Shown: positions 7,447 through 14,099 of the stretch, one piece after another
How the letters are laid out: each line of letters starts with the position of its first letter
Position numbering within the stretch: the stretch's first letter is position 1
Source of the DNA: Methylobacterium sp. B4
GTDB taxonomy: Bacteria; Pseudomonadota; Alphaproteobacteria; Rhizobiales; Beijerinckiaceae
Direction: 5' to 3'
DNA: 64,000 nt
Assembly (NCBI RefSeq): GCF_003201865.1
Contig: NZ_QJJJ01000003.1
Coordinates: 291,806 to 355,805, forward strand
Made by a program: the position numbers and the translations under genes
The notes under the pieces: model-generated
Databases searched by the model: none
Seen by the model: the letters and a program-made list of their open reading frames with translations, nothing else
Told to the model about the DNA's origin: nothing

Positions 7447-8814
7447 ATGGCGCGCGATACGTCCGACACGACCCCGCTCACCACGCGCGACGAATTGATC
7501 GCGTGGTTCGCCGCGGGGGAGAAGCCGCGCGAGCGCTTCGCCATCGGCACCGAGCACGAGAAGATTCCGTTCTACACGGCCGACCACGCGCCCGTGCCCT
7601 ACGAGGGCGAGCGCGGCATCCGGGCGCTGCTGGAGAACCTCGCGCGCGAGACCGGCTGGGAGCCGATCCTCGACGCGGGCAACATCATCGGGCTCGCGGG
7701 CCATGAGGGCGGCGCCATCTCGATCGAGCCCGGCGGGCAGTTCGAGCTCTCCGGGGCGCCGCTGGCCGACATCCACGCCACCGTGGCCGAACTCGACGAG
7801 CACCTCGCCGCCTCCAAACGCGCCGCGGCGCCGCTCGGCATCGGCTTCCTCGACCTCGGCATGAGTCCGAAATGGACCCGCGAGGCCACGCCGCAGATGC
7901 CCAAGAGCCGCTACCGCATCATGCGCGGCTACATGCCGAAGGTGGGCAAGCTCGGCCTCGACATGATGCTGCGCACGGCGACCGTGCAGGTGAACGTCGA
8001 TTTCGCCTCGGAGGCCGACATGGTGCGCAAGATGCGCGTCAGCCTCGCGCTCCAGCCCATCGCGACCGCGCTCTTCGCCAACTCCCCCTTCACCGACGGG
8101 CGCCCCAACGGCTTCCTGTCGCGCCGCTCCGAGATCTGGCGCGACACCGATCCCGACCGCACCGGCATGCTGGCCTTCGCCTTCGAGGAGGGCTTCGGCT
8201 ACGAGGCCTATGTCGACTGGCTGCTCGACGTGCCGATGTACTTCGTCAAGCGCGGCGAGACCTATCACGACGTTTCCGGCGCCTCCTTCCGCGACCTGAT
8301 GGACGGTCGCCTCGCGCAGCTGCCGGGCGAGCGGGCCACCGTCTCCGATTGGGCCAACCACGCCTCGACCGTCTTCCCCGAGGTGCGGCTCAAGCGCTTC
8401 CTGGAAATGCGCGGCGCCGATGTGGGCGGGCGGGCGATGATCGCGGCGCAATCGGCCTTCTGGGTCGGGCTGCTCTACGACGAGACCGCCCTGTCGGCCG
8501 CCTGGGACCTCGTGCGCGGCTGGTCCGCCAGTGAGCGGGAATCGATCCGCGCCGCCGTGCCCCGTCTCGGGCTCCACACCAGCATCGGCGGGCGCTGCCT
8601 CGGCGCGGTGGCGGCGGAAGCTCTCTCCATCGCCCGGTCCGGCCTCCAGGCACGGGCCCGCCGCGACGGGAGCGGACGCGACGAGGCGGTCTACCTTCAG
8701 CCGCTGGAGGCGATCATCGCCGCCGGCCGCAGCCAGGCCGAGGAGCGGCTGGCCGATTACGAGGGGCCGTGGGAGAAGTCCGTCGAGCCGGCCTTCAAGG
8801 CCTGCACCTTCTGA
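7447..8814 (+). CDS. gshA: Glutamate-cysteine ligase, plant/alphaproteobacterial type
   Basis: Catalyses ATP-dependent gamma-glutamylcysteine formation, the first step of glutathione synthesis; gshB lies at 51909 in this window. The 455-residue length fits the GCS2 'plant-type' class found in alphaproteobacteria. Diagnostic stretches are FAIGTEHEKIPF near residue 32, EGGAISIEPGGQFELSG near residue 96, MLRTATVQVNVDF and ANSPFTDGRPNG. The start has the usual short hydrophilic lead before LTTRDELIAWFA. Glutathione is needed in methylotrophs for formaldehyde and redox stress; regulation is not apparent. Confidence 0.95.
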   Translation: MARDTSDTTPLTTRDELIAWFAAGEKPRERFAIGTEHEKIPFYTADHAPVPYEGERGIRALLENLARETGWEPILDAGNIIGLAGHEGGAISIEPGGQFELSGAPLADIHATVAELDEHLAASKRAAAPLGIGFLDLGMSPKWTREATPQMPKSRYRIMRGYMPKVGKLGLDMMLRTATVQVNVDFASEADMVRKMRVSLALQPIATALFANSPFTDGRPNGFLSRRSEIWRDTDPDRTGMLAFAFEEGFGYEAYVDWLLDVPMYFVKRGETYHDVSGASFRDLMDGRLAQLPGERATVSDWANHASTVFPEVRLKRFLEMRGADVGGRAMIAAQSAFWVGLLYDETALSAAWDLVRGWSASERESIRAAVPRLGLHTSIGGRCLGAVAAEALSIARSGLQARARRDGSGRDEAVYLQPLEAIIAAGRSQAEERLADYEGPWEKSVEPAFKACTF

Positions 8815-8929
8815 TCCTTCACGACAGCCGGAGCAGATTCTTCCGCCGGGCAAGCGGGGCCGGTGGAACGCGTTCGGCGCCTCGTTGTTCCTGCGTGTAT
8901 TCCTTGATGATGTTGAGGAGTCCGCAGCC

Positions 8930-9334
8930 ATGTCCCAAATCACGACCCTGGCGCTCGCCGGCCTCGCCGCGACCGGTCTGACCATCGCGGCCGTTCCCTC
9001 CGCCGAGGCCGTGCCCCTGCCGGCCCTGAGCGCCGCCCAGGTCGGGGGCGCGACCACCACCGTCGACACCGTGGGCTGGCGCCGCGGCTATTATGGTGGC
9101 TATCACGGCCCCCGCTACGGATACGGCTATCGCCGCCGCAATGCCGCGGGCGCCCTGTTCGCAGGCGCGGCGCTGGGCCTGATCGGCGGTGCCATCGCGG
9201 CCAGCGCCGCCCCGCGGTACTACGGCGGCTACGGCTACTACGATTACGGCTACGCCCGCCCGGTCGGCTATTACGGCTACGGCTATCCGGCCTATGGCGG
9301 CTATTACGGCGGGTACTATCCCTACGGCTGGTAA
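8930..9334 (+). CDS. Exported Gly/Tyr-rich repeat protein
   Basis: A 134-residue protein with a clear signal peptide (ITTLALAGLAATGLTIAA, cleavage after SAEA) starting at ATG 8930 behind a TTGAGGAG ribosome site. The mature part is dominated by Gly-Tyr repeats (RRGYYGGYHGPRYGYGY and many YGY/GYY units), split by a short glycine-zipper membrane-like segment (GALFAGAALGLIGGAIAA). Such proteins are common and poorly understood in Hyphomicrobiales, probably cell-surface or stress-related. A strong intrinsic terminator follows, so it is monocistronic and likely well expressed. Confidence 0.85.
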   Translation: MSQITTLALAGLAATGLTIAAVPSAEAVPLPALSAAQVGGATTTVDTVGWRRGYYGGYHGPRYGYGYRRRNAAGALFAGAALGLIGGAIAASAAPRYYGGYGYYDYGYARPVGYYGYGYPAYGGYYGGYYPYGW

Positions 9335-9351
9335 TGGCGCCGTCCCATTCG

Positions 9352-9389
9352 AAAGCCCCGTCGCTGCCGCCCGGCCGACGGGGCTTTTT
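9352..9389 (+). terminator. Rho-independent terminator
   Basis: AAAGCCCCGTCG (9352-9363) pairs with CGACGGGGCTTT (9376-9387) over a 12-base loop and ends in five T. It lies 17 bases after the Gly/Tyr-rich gene. Confidence 0.92.
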
Positions 9390-9406
9390 CGTGCTATGGC
9401 GGCCGC

Positions 9407-9676
9407 GTGATGCGCGAGATCCCGGATGCCGGCACGGTCGAACTCGACCTCAGCGGCCTGAAATGTCCCCTGCCGGCCCTGCGCACCCGCAAGGCCCTGC
9501 GCGGGCTCGCGCCCGGCGCCCGGCTTGCCGTGACCTGCACGGATCCGCTCGCCGGGATCGACATTCCCAACGTCGTCCGCGAGGAAGGCGCCGCGCTGGA
9601 AGCGCAGGAGCGGCACGGCCCCGTCTCGCGCTTCCTGATCCGTCCCATCGCCCGGACGGATCACAGCCCTAGCTAG
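9407..9676 (+). CDS. TusA/SirA-like sulfur carrier
   Basis: An 89-residue protein of the TusA superfamily. The conserved CPxP motif is present in LSGLKCPLPALRTRKAL near residue 21, whose cysteine carries persulfide sulfur in TusA. The rest follows the two-helix, four-strand pattern (VTCTDPLAGIDIPNVVREEG). The role could be tRNA thiolation or molybdenum-cofactor enzyme maturation; the sequence alone does not say. GTG at 9407 and ATG at 9410 are both possible starts. A perfect 16-bp palindrome (9665-9680) spans its TAG stop. Confidence 0.88.
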   Translation: MMREIPDAGTVELDLSGLKCPLPALRTRKALRGLAPGARLAVTCTDPLAGIDIPNVVREEGAALEAQERHGPVSRFLIRPIARTDHSPS

Positions 9677-9746
9677 GGCTGGCCTCGACGCCATTCCGCC
9701 GCGCCCCGGGCCTCGATCCGGGCGCGCGCATCATCCCGGAGACGCC

Positions 9747-10313
9747 ATGCCCCCCGAGATTCGCGGCACCCGCACCGTCCACGATGGCTGGGCGAGTTTC
9801 CTCGTCGCCGAAGTGACGACGCCGGACGGCGCCGAGGTCTCCCGCGAGATCGAGGATCACGGCGAGGCCGTCTGCGTGCTGCCCTACGATCCCGAGCGCC
9901 GGGTCGCCGTGCTGATCCGCCAGTTCCGCGCTCCTCCCTTCTTCACGGCCGGCGTGCCGGACCTGCTGGAGGCTCCCGCCGGCCTGCTCGACGAGGCCGA
10001 CCCGGAGGCCGGCGTGCGCCGGGAGGCCTACGAGGAGACGGGCCTGCGCCTGTCGCGCCTGGAATCCCTCTCCACGGTCTGGAGCATGCCCGGCATCTCC
10101 ACCGAGCGGATGCACCTCTATCTCGCCCCCTACACGGAGGCCGACCGCGAGGGACCCGGCGGCGGACTGGCCGAGGAGAACGAGGCGATCACCGTGGTCG
10201 AGATGCCGCTCGCCGAGCTCGCTGCGATGAGCGAGACCGGCGCGATCACCGACATGAAGACGCTGGTGCTGATTCTCGGCCTGCGCCTGCGCCGGCCCGA
10301 CCTTTTCGCCTGA
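9747..10313 (+). CDS. Nudix hydrolase, ADP-ribose/nucleoside-diphosphate-sugar pyrophosphatase type
   Basis: A 188-residue Nudix protein with a full Nudix box: GLLDEADPEAGVRREAYEET then GL, matching GX5EX7REUXEEXGU. The preceding LLEAPAG and the following TVWSMPGISTERMHLYLAPY resemble the NudF/NudK group acting on ADP-ribose or GDP-mannose. Cytoplasmic and probably a housecleaning enzyme. It starts 70 bases after the TusA-like gene on the same strand. Confidence 0.9.
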   Translation: MPPEIRGTRTVHDGWASFLVAEVTTPDGAEVSREIEDHGEAVCVLPYDPERRVAVLIRQFRAPPFFTAGVPDLLEAPAGLLDEADPEAGVRREAYEETGLRLSRLESLSTVWSMPGISTERMHLYLAPYTEADREGPGGGLAEENEAITVVEMPLAELAAMSETGAITDMKTLVLILGLRLRRPDLFA

Positions 10314-10427
10314 AGCCGGCGCGGGCCGACGCCCGGCTTGCGGGCGGGCGGGGTCGGTCTATCATCATGCGTCGAGCGGATCGGAGCGCGATCCGAAAAA
10401 TGGCTCCGCCGCGCGGGAGATGCGCCC

Positions 10428-10562
10428 ATGTCGTTCTTCATCGGGATTGCCGGCCCCTGGCTCGTGGTCTCCTTCCTGCTCCTGATGTGGCACCGGCGCG
10501 AAGAGGAGCGCCCCGTCCAGGCCGTGAGCGCCGAGCCGGGCGGATACCCGCCCCGGGCATAG
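10428..10562 (+). CDS. Small single-pass membrane protein
   Basis: A 44-residue protein from ATG 10428 behind GGGAGA. Its N-terminus is one membrane helix (FFIGIAGPWLVVSFLLLMW), followed by a basic stop-transfer stretch (HRREEER) and a short Pro-rich tail. The layout implies N-out/C-in. No family known. The strong hydrophobicity pattern and ribosome site make it credible despite its size. Confidence 0.6.
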   Translation: MSFFIGIAGPWLVVSFLLLMWHRREEERPVQAVSAEPGGYPPRA

Positions 10563-10777
10563 CGTCCTTCCCCCCTCCCCCATCCTTCGCGGCGTCGGCG
10601 GTCCGGCCGTCCGCACCGCGGCGAACCAACGCCCACGCCACGGGTTGTCGAGGCTCTGCGCCCCGCCGCGGCCCGACGAACCGGCTTGTCCGGAGCGCCC
10701 CGGCGATCCCGCGCGTTTCGTTCGCACAGGGCGCCCCTGCCCGTCCCCGGCGGGGGCGCCGAAGTTTGGAGTGAAGC

Positions 10778-11179
10778 ATGGACATCGCCCTCGACAAGGT
10801 CTCCGAGATCATCCTGCGGCTGCGGGCGATCGAGGCGAAGGAGGGCCCGACCGATCCGGATTCGGGATCGAACCCGACCGATGACGGTGCGACCGACGTG
10901 CTGGTGAGCGGAACCGACGACGCCACCGAGCAGGAACTCCGCAGCATGATCGCCGGGCTCAACGAGGACGAGCGGGCCGATCTCGGAGCGCTGCTCTATA
11001 TCGGCCGCGGCGATTACGAGGCGGCAGAATGGGGCGAGGCGGTCCGCTTCGCCAAGGAGCGCGAGGCTGCGGGCGACACGGTGATGCGCGAGCTGCTCGG
11101 CTCGCCGGATGCCGGATCGCTGCTCGACGAGGGCCTCGACGCGCTCGGCATCAGCCTCGACGTGTCGGACGCGACCTGA
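10778..11179 (+). CDS. DUF3775 domain protein
   Basis: A 133-residue acidic protein that matches the DUF3775 pattern: LNEDERADLGALLYIGRGDYEAAEW followed by a helical segment, where the G-R-G-D/E stretch is characteristic. The N-terminus (MDIALDKVSEIILRLRAIEAKEG) is a long helix. Function is unknown; the domain is short, cytoplasmic and widespread in Hyphomicrobiales. The ribosome site GGAGTGAAG lies just upstream. It converges on the phospholipase-like gene across a terminator. Confidence 0.8.
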   Translation: MDIALDKVSEIILRLRAIEAKEGPTDPDSGSNPTDDGATDVLVSGTDDATEQELRSMIAGLNEDERADLGALLYIGRGDYEAAEWGEAVRFAKEREAAGDTVMRELLGSPDAGSLLDEGLDALGISLDVSDAT

Positions 11180-11203
11180 GCCGGCGGCTCCGGAAACGAG
11201 AAC

Positions 11204-11229
11204 GGCCCGGACGCAAGGCGTTCCGGGCC
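11204..11229. terminator. Hairpin between convergent genes
   Basis: GGCCCGGA (11204-11211) pairs with TCCGGGCC (11222-11229) over a 10-base loop, placed between the stops at 11179 and 11255. It probably serves both strands. Confidence 0.6.
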
Positions 11230-11254
11230 GGTTCCTGACGTCAATGGTCGGTGC

Positions 11255-11695
11255 TCAGGGCTCGCAGGCCAGCACCTTCGCGCCCATGGCGACGAATTCC
11301 GCCGTCGAGCGCAGATCCTCGCGGACCCGCGGCGAATGCGCGACGAGGGAGGCCTCCCGTTCCAGCTGATCGTTGCAGGAGCAGGTCGGCAGACCCTGCC
11401 CCACCGGGGGCGAGCAGGCATCGTGATGCATGCAGGCCCGGTCGAGGGCGTCGACCGGGGCAAGGCCGGCGCCGCGGCTGCCCGGGCCGCAGTAATTGCC
11501 GTGGAACACCAGGGCACCCTTGGGCAGCCCCTTGCCGAGAGCGGGGGCGGCCGGAGCCTCGATGGCCGCCGCCTCCTCCTCGGGAACGGCGATGGTCTGG
11601 GCCGAAACCGTCAGCGGCGCGAAGCCGACGAGGGCGGCGGAGAGACCGAGGATCAGAGGGAGGCGCCGGTTGGTGCGGTGCGAAGAAAAGGCCAA
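11255..11695 (-). CDS. Secreted phospholipase A2-like protein
   Basis: An exported protein of about 146 residues. A signal sequence (RRLPLILGLSAALVGFAPLTVSA) is followed by an Ala/Glu linker and a domain with HGNYCGPGSRG, then DRACMHHDACSP, TCSCND and a late Cys. The Cys-x-x-His-Asp-x-Cys core is the catalytic His/Asp signature of secreted PLA2, and GNYCGPG resembles its calcium loop (Y-G-C-x-C/G-x-G). The start is uncertain: TTG at 11695 has a GGAG site about 10 bases upstream and gives a clean signal peptide, while GTG at 11809 would add 38 basic residues. Lipase activity is inference. Confidence 0.7.
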   Translation of the reverse strand: MAFSSHRTNRRLPLILGLSAALVGFAPLTVSAQTIAVPEEEAAAIEAPAAPALGKGLPKGALVFHGNYCGPGSRGAGLAPVDALDRACMHHDACSPPVGQGLPTCSCNDQLEREASLVAHSPRVREDLRSTAEFVAMGAKVLACEP

Positions 11696-11836
11696 GGTTA
11701 AACGCTCCGTTCGAAATGCTCCCCTCACAGCCGCCGGCGGGATCCCATCCCGCGATCGAAAAAGGCTGCGCCGTTCAAACGGTTTCTTCCGGCTTAAGTT
11801 CACTCGCACTGCACCATCGGCCGTCCCGGCGGACGA

Positions 11837-12574
11837 TCAGAACCGATAGTTCAGGCCGCCGCGCACGAGGCCGAATCCCGATTCCGAGCGGCCGGTGCCG
11901 TAATAGGCGGGGACGGTTGCGTCGTAGACGGTCACGCCGGAGCTGCGCTTACCCAGATCGACGTAGAGCCCTTCGACCTTCACCGAGATGTGGTCGGTCA
12001 GGGCATATTCGACGCCGCCGCCGGCCGCGAAACCGAGCCGCGCCGTGTCGGGCAACGTGGCGGCATAGGCGGAGGCGTAGGGGGAGGCGCTTCCACCGCC
12101 ATAGGCGAAGCCCCCCGTGCCGTAGACGAGCCAACGGTCGAAGGCGTAGCCGAGGCGCCCGCGCACGGTGCCGAACCAGTCGAGGCTCGGCGCGACGCCG
12201 TAATAGGGCGTGGTACCGATGGTGCCGTCGCCCCGGCGGCCGAACGTGGTGCCCTGGAAATCCGCCTCGGCGCCCAGCACCCAGCCCGAGCCGGGCGTGA
12301 TCTGATAATTGTAGCCGATCTGACCGCCGCCGACGAAGCCGCCGCTGCCGCCGCTGCCGGTCACCGTGCCGTAGGTGGCGTCCGTGAAGCTCGATGACCC
12401 GCCGCGGAAGCCGTAGCCGGCATTGGCGCCGACATAGAAGCCGGTCCAGGTGAAGACGGGTGGGGCCGGCGGGAGCGGGGGTGCCGCGCGGCGCGGAAGG
12501 TCGGCGGCGCCGGCCCCGGTCGCGACGAGGAAGCCGGTCAGGGCCGGCAGCAGCGAGCGTCGGATCATGGTCAT
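11837..12574 (-). CDS. Outer-membrane beta-barrel protein (Omp25/OmpA-like)
   Basis: A 245-residue porin-family protein. It has a signal peptide (SLLPALTGFLVATGAGA), a Pro-rich spacer (DLPRRAAPPLPPAPP), then FTWTGFYVGANAGYGF, the hallmark start of the Hyphomicrobiales Omp25/Omp31 barrel. Alternating beta strands follow with aromatic ends, including WFGTVRGRLGYAFDRWLVYGTGGFAYGGG (in parts), VEYALTDHISVKVEGLY, and a terminal strand GLVRGGLNYRF ending in Phe as needed for BAM recognition. Likely a structural envelope protein. Confidence 0.92.
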   Translation of the reverse strand: MTMIRRSLLPALTGFLVATGAGAADLPRRAAPPLPPAPPVFTWTGFYVGANAGYGFRGGSSSFTDATYGTVTGSGGSGGFVGGGQIGYNYQITPGSGWVLGAEADFQGTTFGRRGDGTIGTTPYYGVAPSLDWFGTVRGRLGYAFDRWLVYGTGGFAYGGGSASPYASAYAATLPDTARLGFAAGGGVEYALTDHISVKVEGLYVDLGKRSSGVTVYDATVPAYYGTGRSESGFGLVRGGLNYRF

Positions 12575-12596
12575 CTCTCTTGCGGGTGGGACTGGT

Positions 12597-12803
12597 TCAG
12601 AGCGCGAGCAGCAGCAGGCCGACCACGAGGACGGCCAGCAGCAGGCAGAGTGCGAAGTCGATCACCGTCTCGCCGCCGCAGGCCTCACCTGCGCCGCGGA
12701 TGCCTGGGCGGCCCCGCGGCGGCCGAGCGGGATACGGGCGCGGCCGGATTCGGCTCGCGGCGAGACCGGCGGTTGGAAAGCTCGTCGGGAACGCGGTCCT
12801 CAT
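12597..12803 (-). CDS. Small C-tail-anchored membrane protein
   Basis: A 68-residue protein whose ATG at 12803 overlaps the TGA of the upstream gene (ATGA), a mark of translational coupling. The N-terminal 45 residues are Arg/Pro/Gly-rich and basic. The C-terminal 22 residues form one strong membrane helix (VIDFALCLLLAVLVVGLLLL) with almost nothing after it, so it would be a tail-anchored protein. No family recognised. The coupling and the hydrophobic tail are the evidence that it is real. Confidence 0.5.
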   Translation of the reverse strand: MRTAFPTSFPTAGLAASRIRPRPYPARPPRGRPGIRGAGEACGGETVIDFALCLLLAVLVVGLLLLAL

Positions 12804-13087
12804 CGCGCGTTCCCCCGAAGCCCGGCGAGACGCAGGGAGGCGGCGGGATCCGATGGGGCAGCCGGGCTCGCGGCCCCTGCCGAAGCGCCACGCGCCGGAC
12901 CGGGCCCGACGACGAGCTCCGAGAAGGCCGGCAGGGCGAGGGCGGCGGCGAGAATCGCGGCGAGCGTGGCGGCACGGATCAAGGGACGGGCGGAGGCGTC
13001 CAAGACCGGTGCGGAGCACGCCGTAAGCCGCAACGGCGCATCGCCCGCTCCCAGGGAAGGCCTCAATTCGATCGTGATGGCGTCCAT
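12800..13087 (-). CDS. Small single-pass membrane protein
   Basis: A 95-residue protein starting at ATG 13087 with a GAGG site six bases upstream. The N-terminal 35 residues are polar (MDAITIELRPSLGAGDAP), then a basic residue and one membrane helix (IRAATLAAILAAALALPAF), then an Ala/Pro/Ser-rich tail predicted to lie outside the cytoplasm. It reads divergently from the DUF6502-DUF5666 operon and overlaps the next mini-gene by four bases. Family unknown. Confidence 0.55.
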   Translation of the reverse strand: MDAITIELRPSLGAGDAPLRLTACSAPVLDASARPLIRAATLAAILAAALALPAFSELVVGPGPARGASAGAASPAAPSDPAASLRLAGLRGNAR

Positions 13088-13105
13088 CGATGCCTCGGCA
13101 CTTGC

Positions 13106-13209
13106 GTGGGAAAATTTACCACGAAGCTTTACCGTGTGCAAAAATCCCACGTCAACGGAATATCGAGCGGCCGAGGTGCGTCGGCGCACGTTGTGGGATT
13201 GCGTCCCAC
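13106..13209. promoter_or_regulatory. Divergent promoter region with four GTGGGA half-sites
   Basis: GTGGGA occurs at 13106-13111 and 13193-13198, and its complement TCCCAC at 13145-13150 and 13204-13209, giving two inverted pairs with spacers of 33 and 5 bases. A direct repeat TTTACC lies at 13115 and 13128. The pairs flank the two divergent start codons (13087 and 13233) at about 20 bases each. The arrangement is what a dimeric repressor would bind; the DUF6502 product is a candidate. This is inference from sequence symmetry. Confidence 0.5.
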
Positions 13210-13232
13210 GGCAGCGCGCTTACACTCGGGGC

Positions 13233-14099
13233 ATGTCTCAGGAGACCGAATCCGCGCCGCTGGACGGTGGCGCCCTGCACGGGCCCGTGGCGCGCTTGCT
13301 GCGTCCGCTCGTGCGCCTCCTGGTCCAGCGAGGCATCACCTTCCCGGCGCTGACGAACCTGCTGCGCGAACTCTACGTGAACGTGGCCGAGTACGATTTC
13401 GCCCTGCCCGGCAAGGAGCAGACCGACAGCCGGGTCAGCCTGCTCACCGGCATCCACCGCAAGGAGGTGCGCCGCCTGCGCGGAGCGGGTGCCCCGGTGA
13501 GCCGAGTCCCCGCCACCGTGTCCCGCACCGGCCGGATCATCGCGCGCTGGGTCGCGGCACCCGAATTCACCGACGGCGAGGGCCGGCCGCTGCCGCTGCC
13601 GCGCTCCGCCGAAGGAGACGCGCCCTCCTTCGAGAGCTTGGTGGAGGGCGTGACCAAGGACGTGCGCCCCCGCGCCGTGCTCGACGAATGGCTCGATCGC
13701 GGCGTGGCCGTGCTCGACGAGAGAGGCCGCGTGCACCTGCTCGAGGCGGCCTACCTGCCCCGCGGCGGCGCGGAGCCGCAGCTCTACTATTTCGGGCGCA
13801 ACCTCCACGACCATCTCGCGGCGGCGGCGGAGAACATCGCCGCCCCCTCGCCCCGCTTCTTCGAACGGGCGGTGCATTACGACGGCCTGTCCGAGACGCT
13901 GGCCGCACAGCTGGAGGCGCGCTCGCGGGAGATCGCCATGGGGGCGCTGAAGCAGGCCAACGCCGAGGCGCACGCCGCCTGCGCCGACGACGCGGGCGGG
14001 CGCCATCGCTGGAACTTCGGCATCTACATCTACCGCGAGGACGTGCCGGCACGCGAGGCGGAACCCGCTGCCGAGGCCGAGCGGGGCCGCACGCCTTGA
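13233..14099 (+). CDS. DUF6502 family protein, probable winged-helix regulator
   Basis: A 288-residue cytoplasmic protein. It matches the DUF6502 style: LLRPLVRLLVQRGITFPAL, then LRELYVNVAEYDF, TDSRVSLLTGIHRKEVRRL (which looks like the recognition part of a winged helix-turn-helix), a middle helical part (RPRAVLDEWLDRGV), LYYFGRNLHDHLAAAAENI, and a C-terminus with WNFGIYIYRED. Its TGA overlaps a TTG start of the DUF5666 gene. The pairing of these two families suggests they work together. DNA binding is inference from the helix-turn-helix-like segment. Confidence 0.8.
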   Translation: MSQETESAPLDGGALHGPVARLLRPLVRLLVQRGITFPALTNLLRELYVNVAEYDFALPGKEQTDSRVSLLTGIHRKEVRRLRGAGAPVSRVPATVSRTGRIIARWVAAPEFTDGEGRPLPLPRSAEGDAPSFESLVEGVTKDVRPRAVLDEWLDRGVAVLDERGRVHLLEAAYLPRGGAEPQLYYFGRNLHDHLAAAAENIAAPSPRFFERAVHYDGLSETLAAQLEARSREIAMGALKQANAEAHAACADDAGGRHRWNFGIYIYREDVPAREAEPAAEAERGRTP

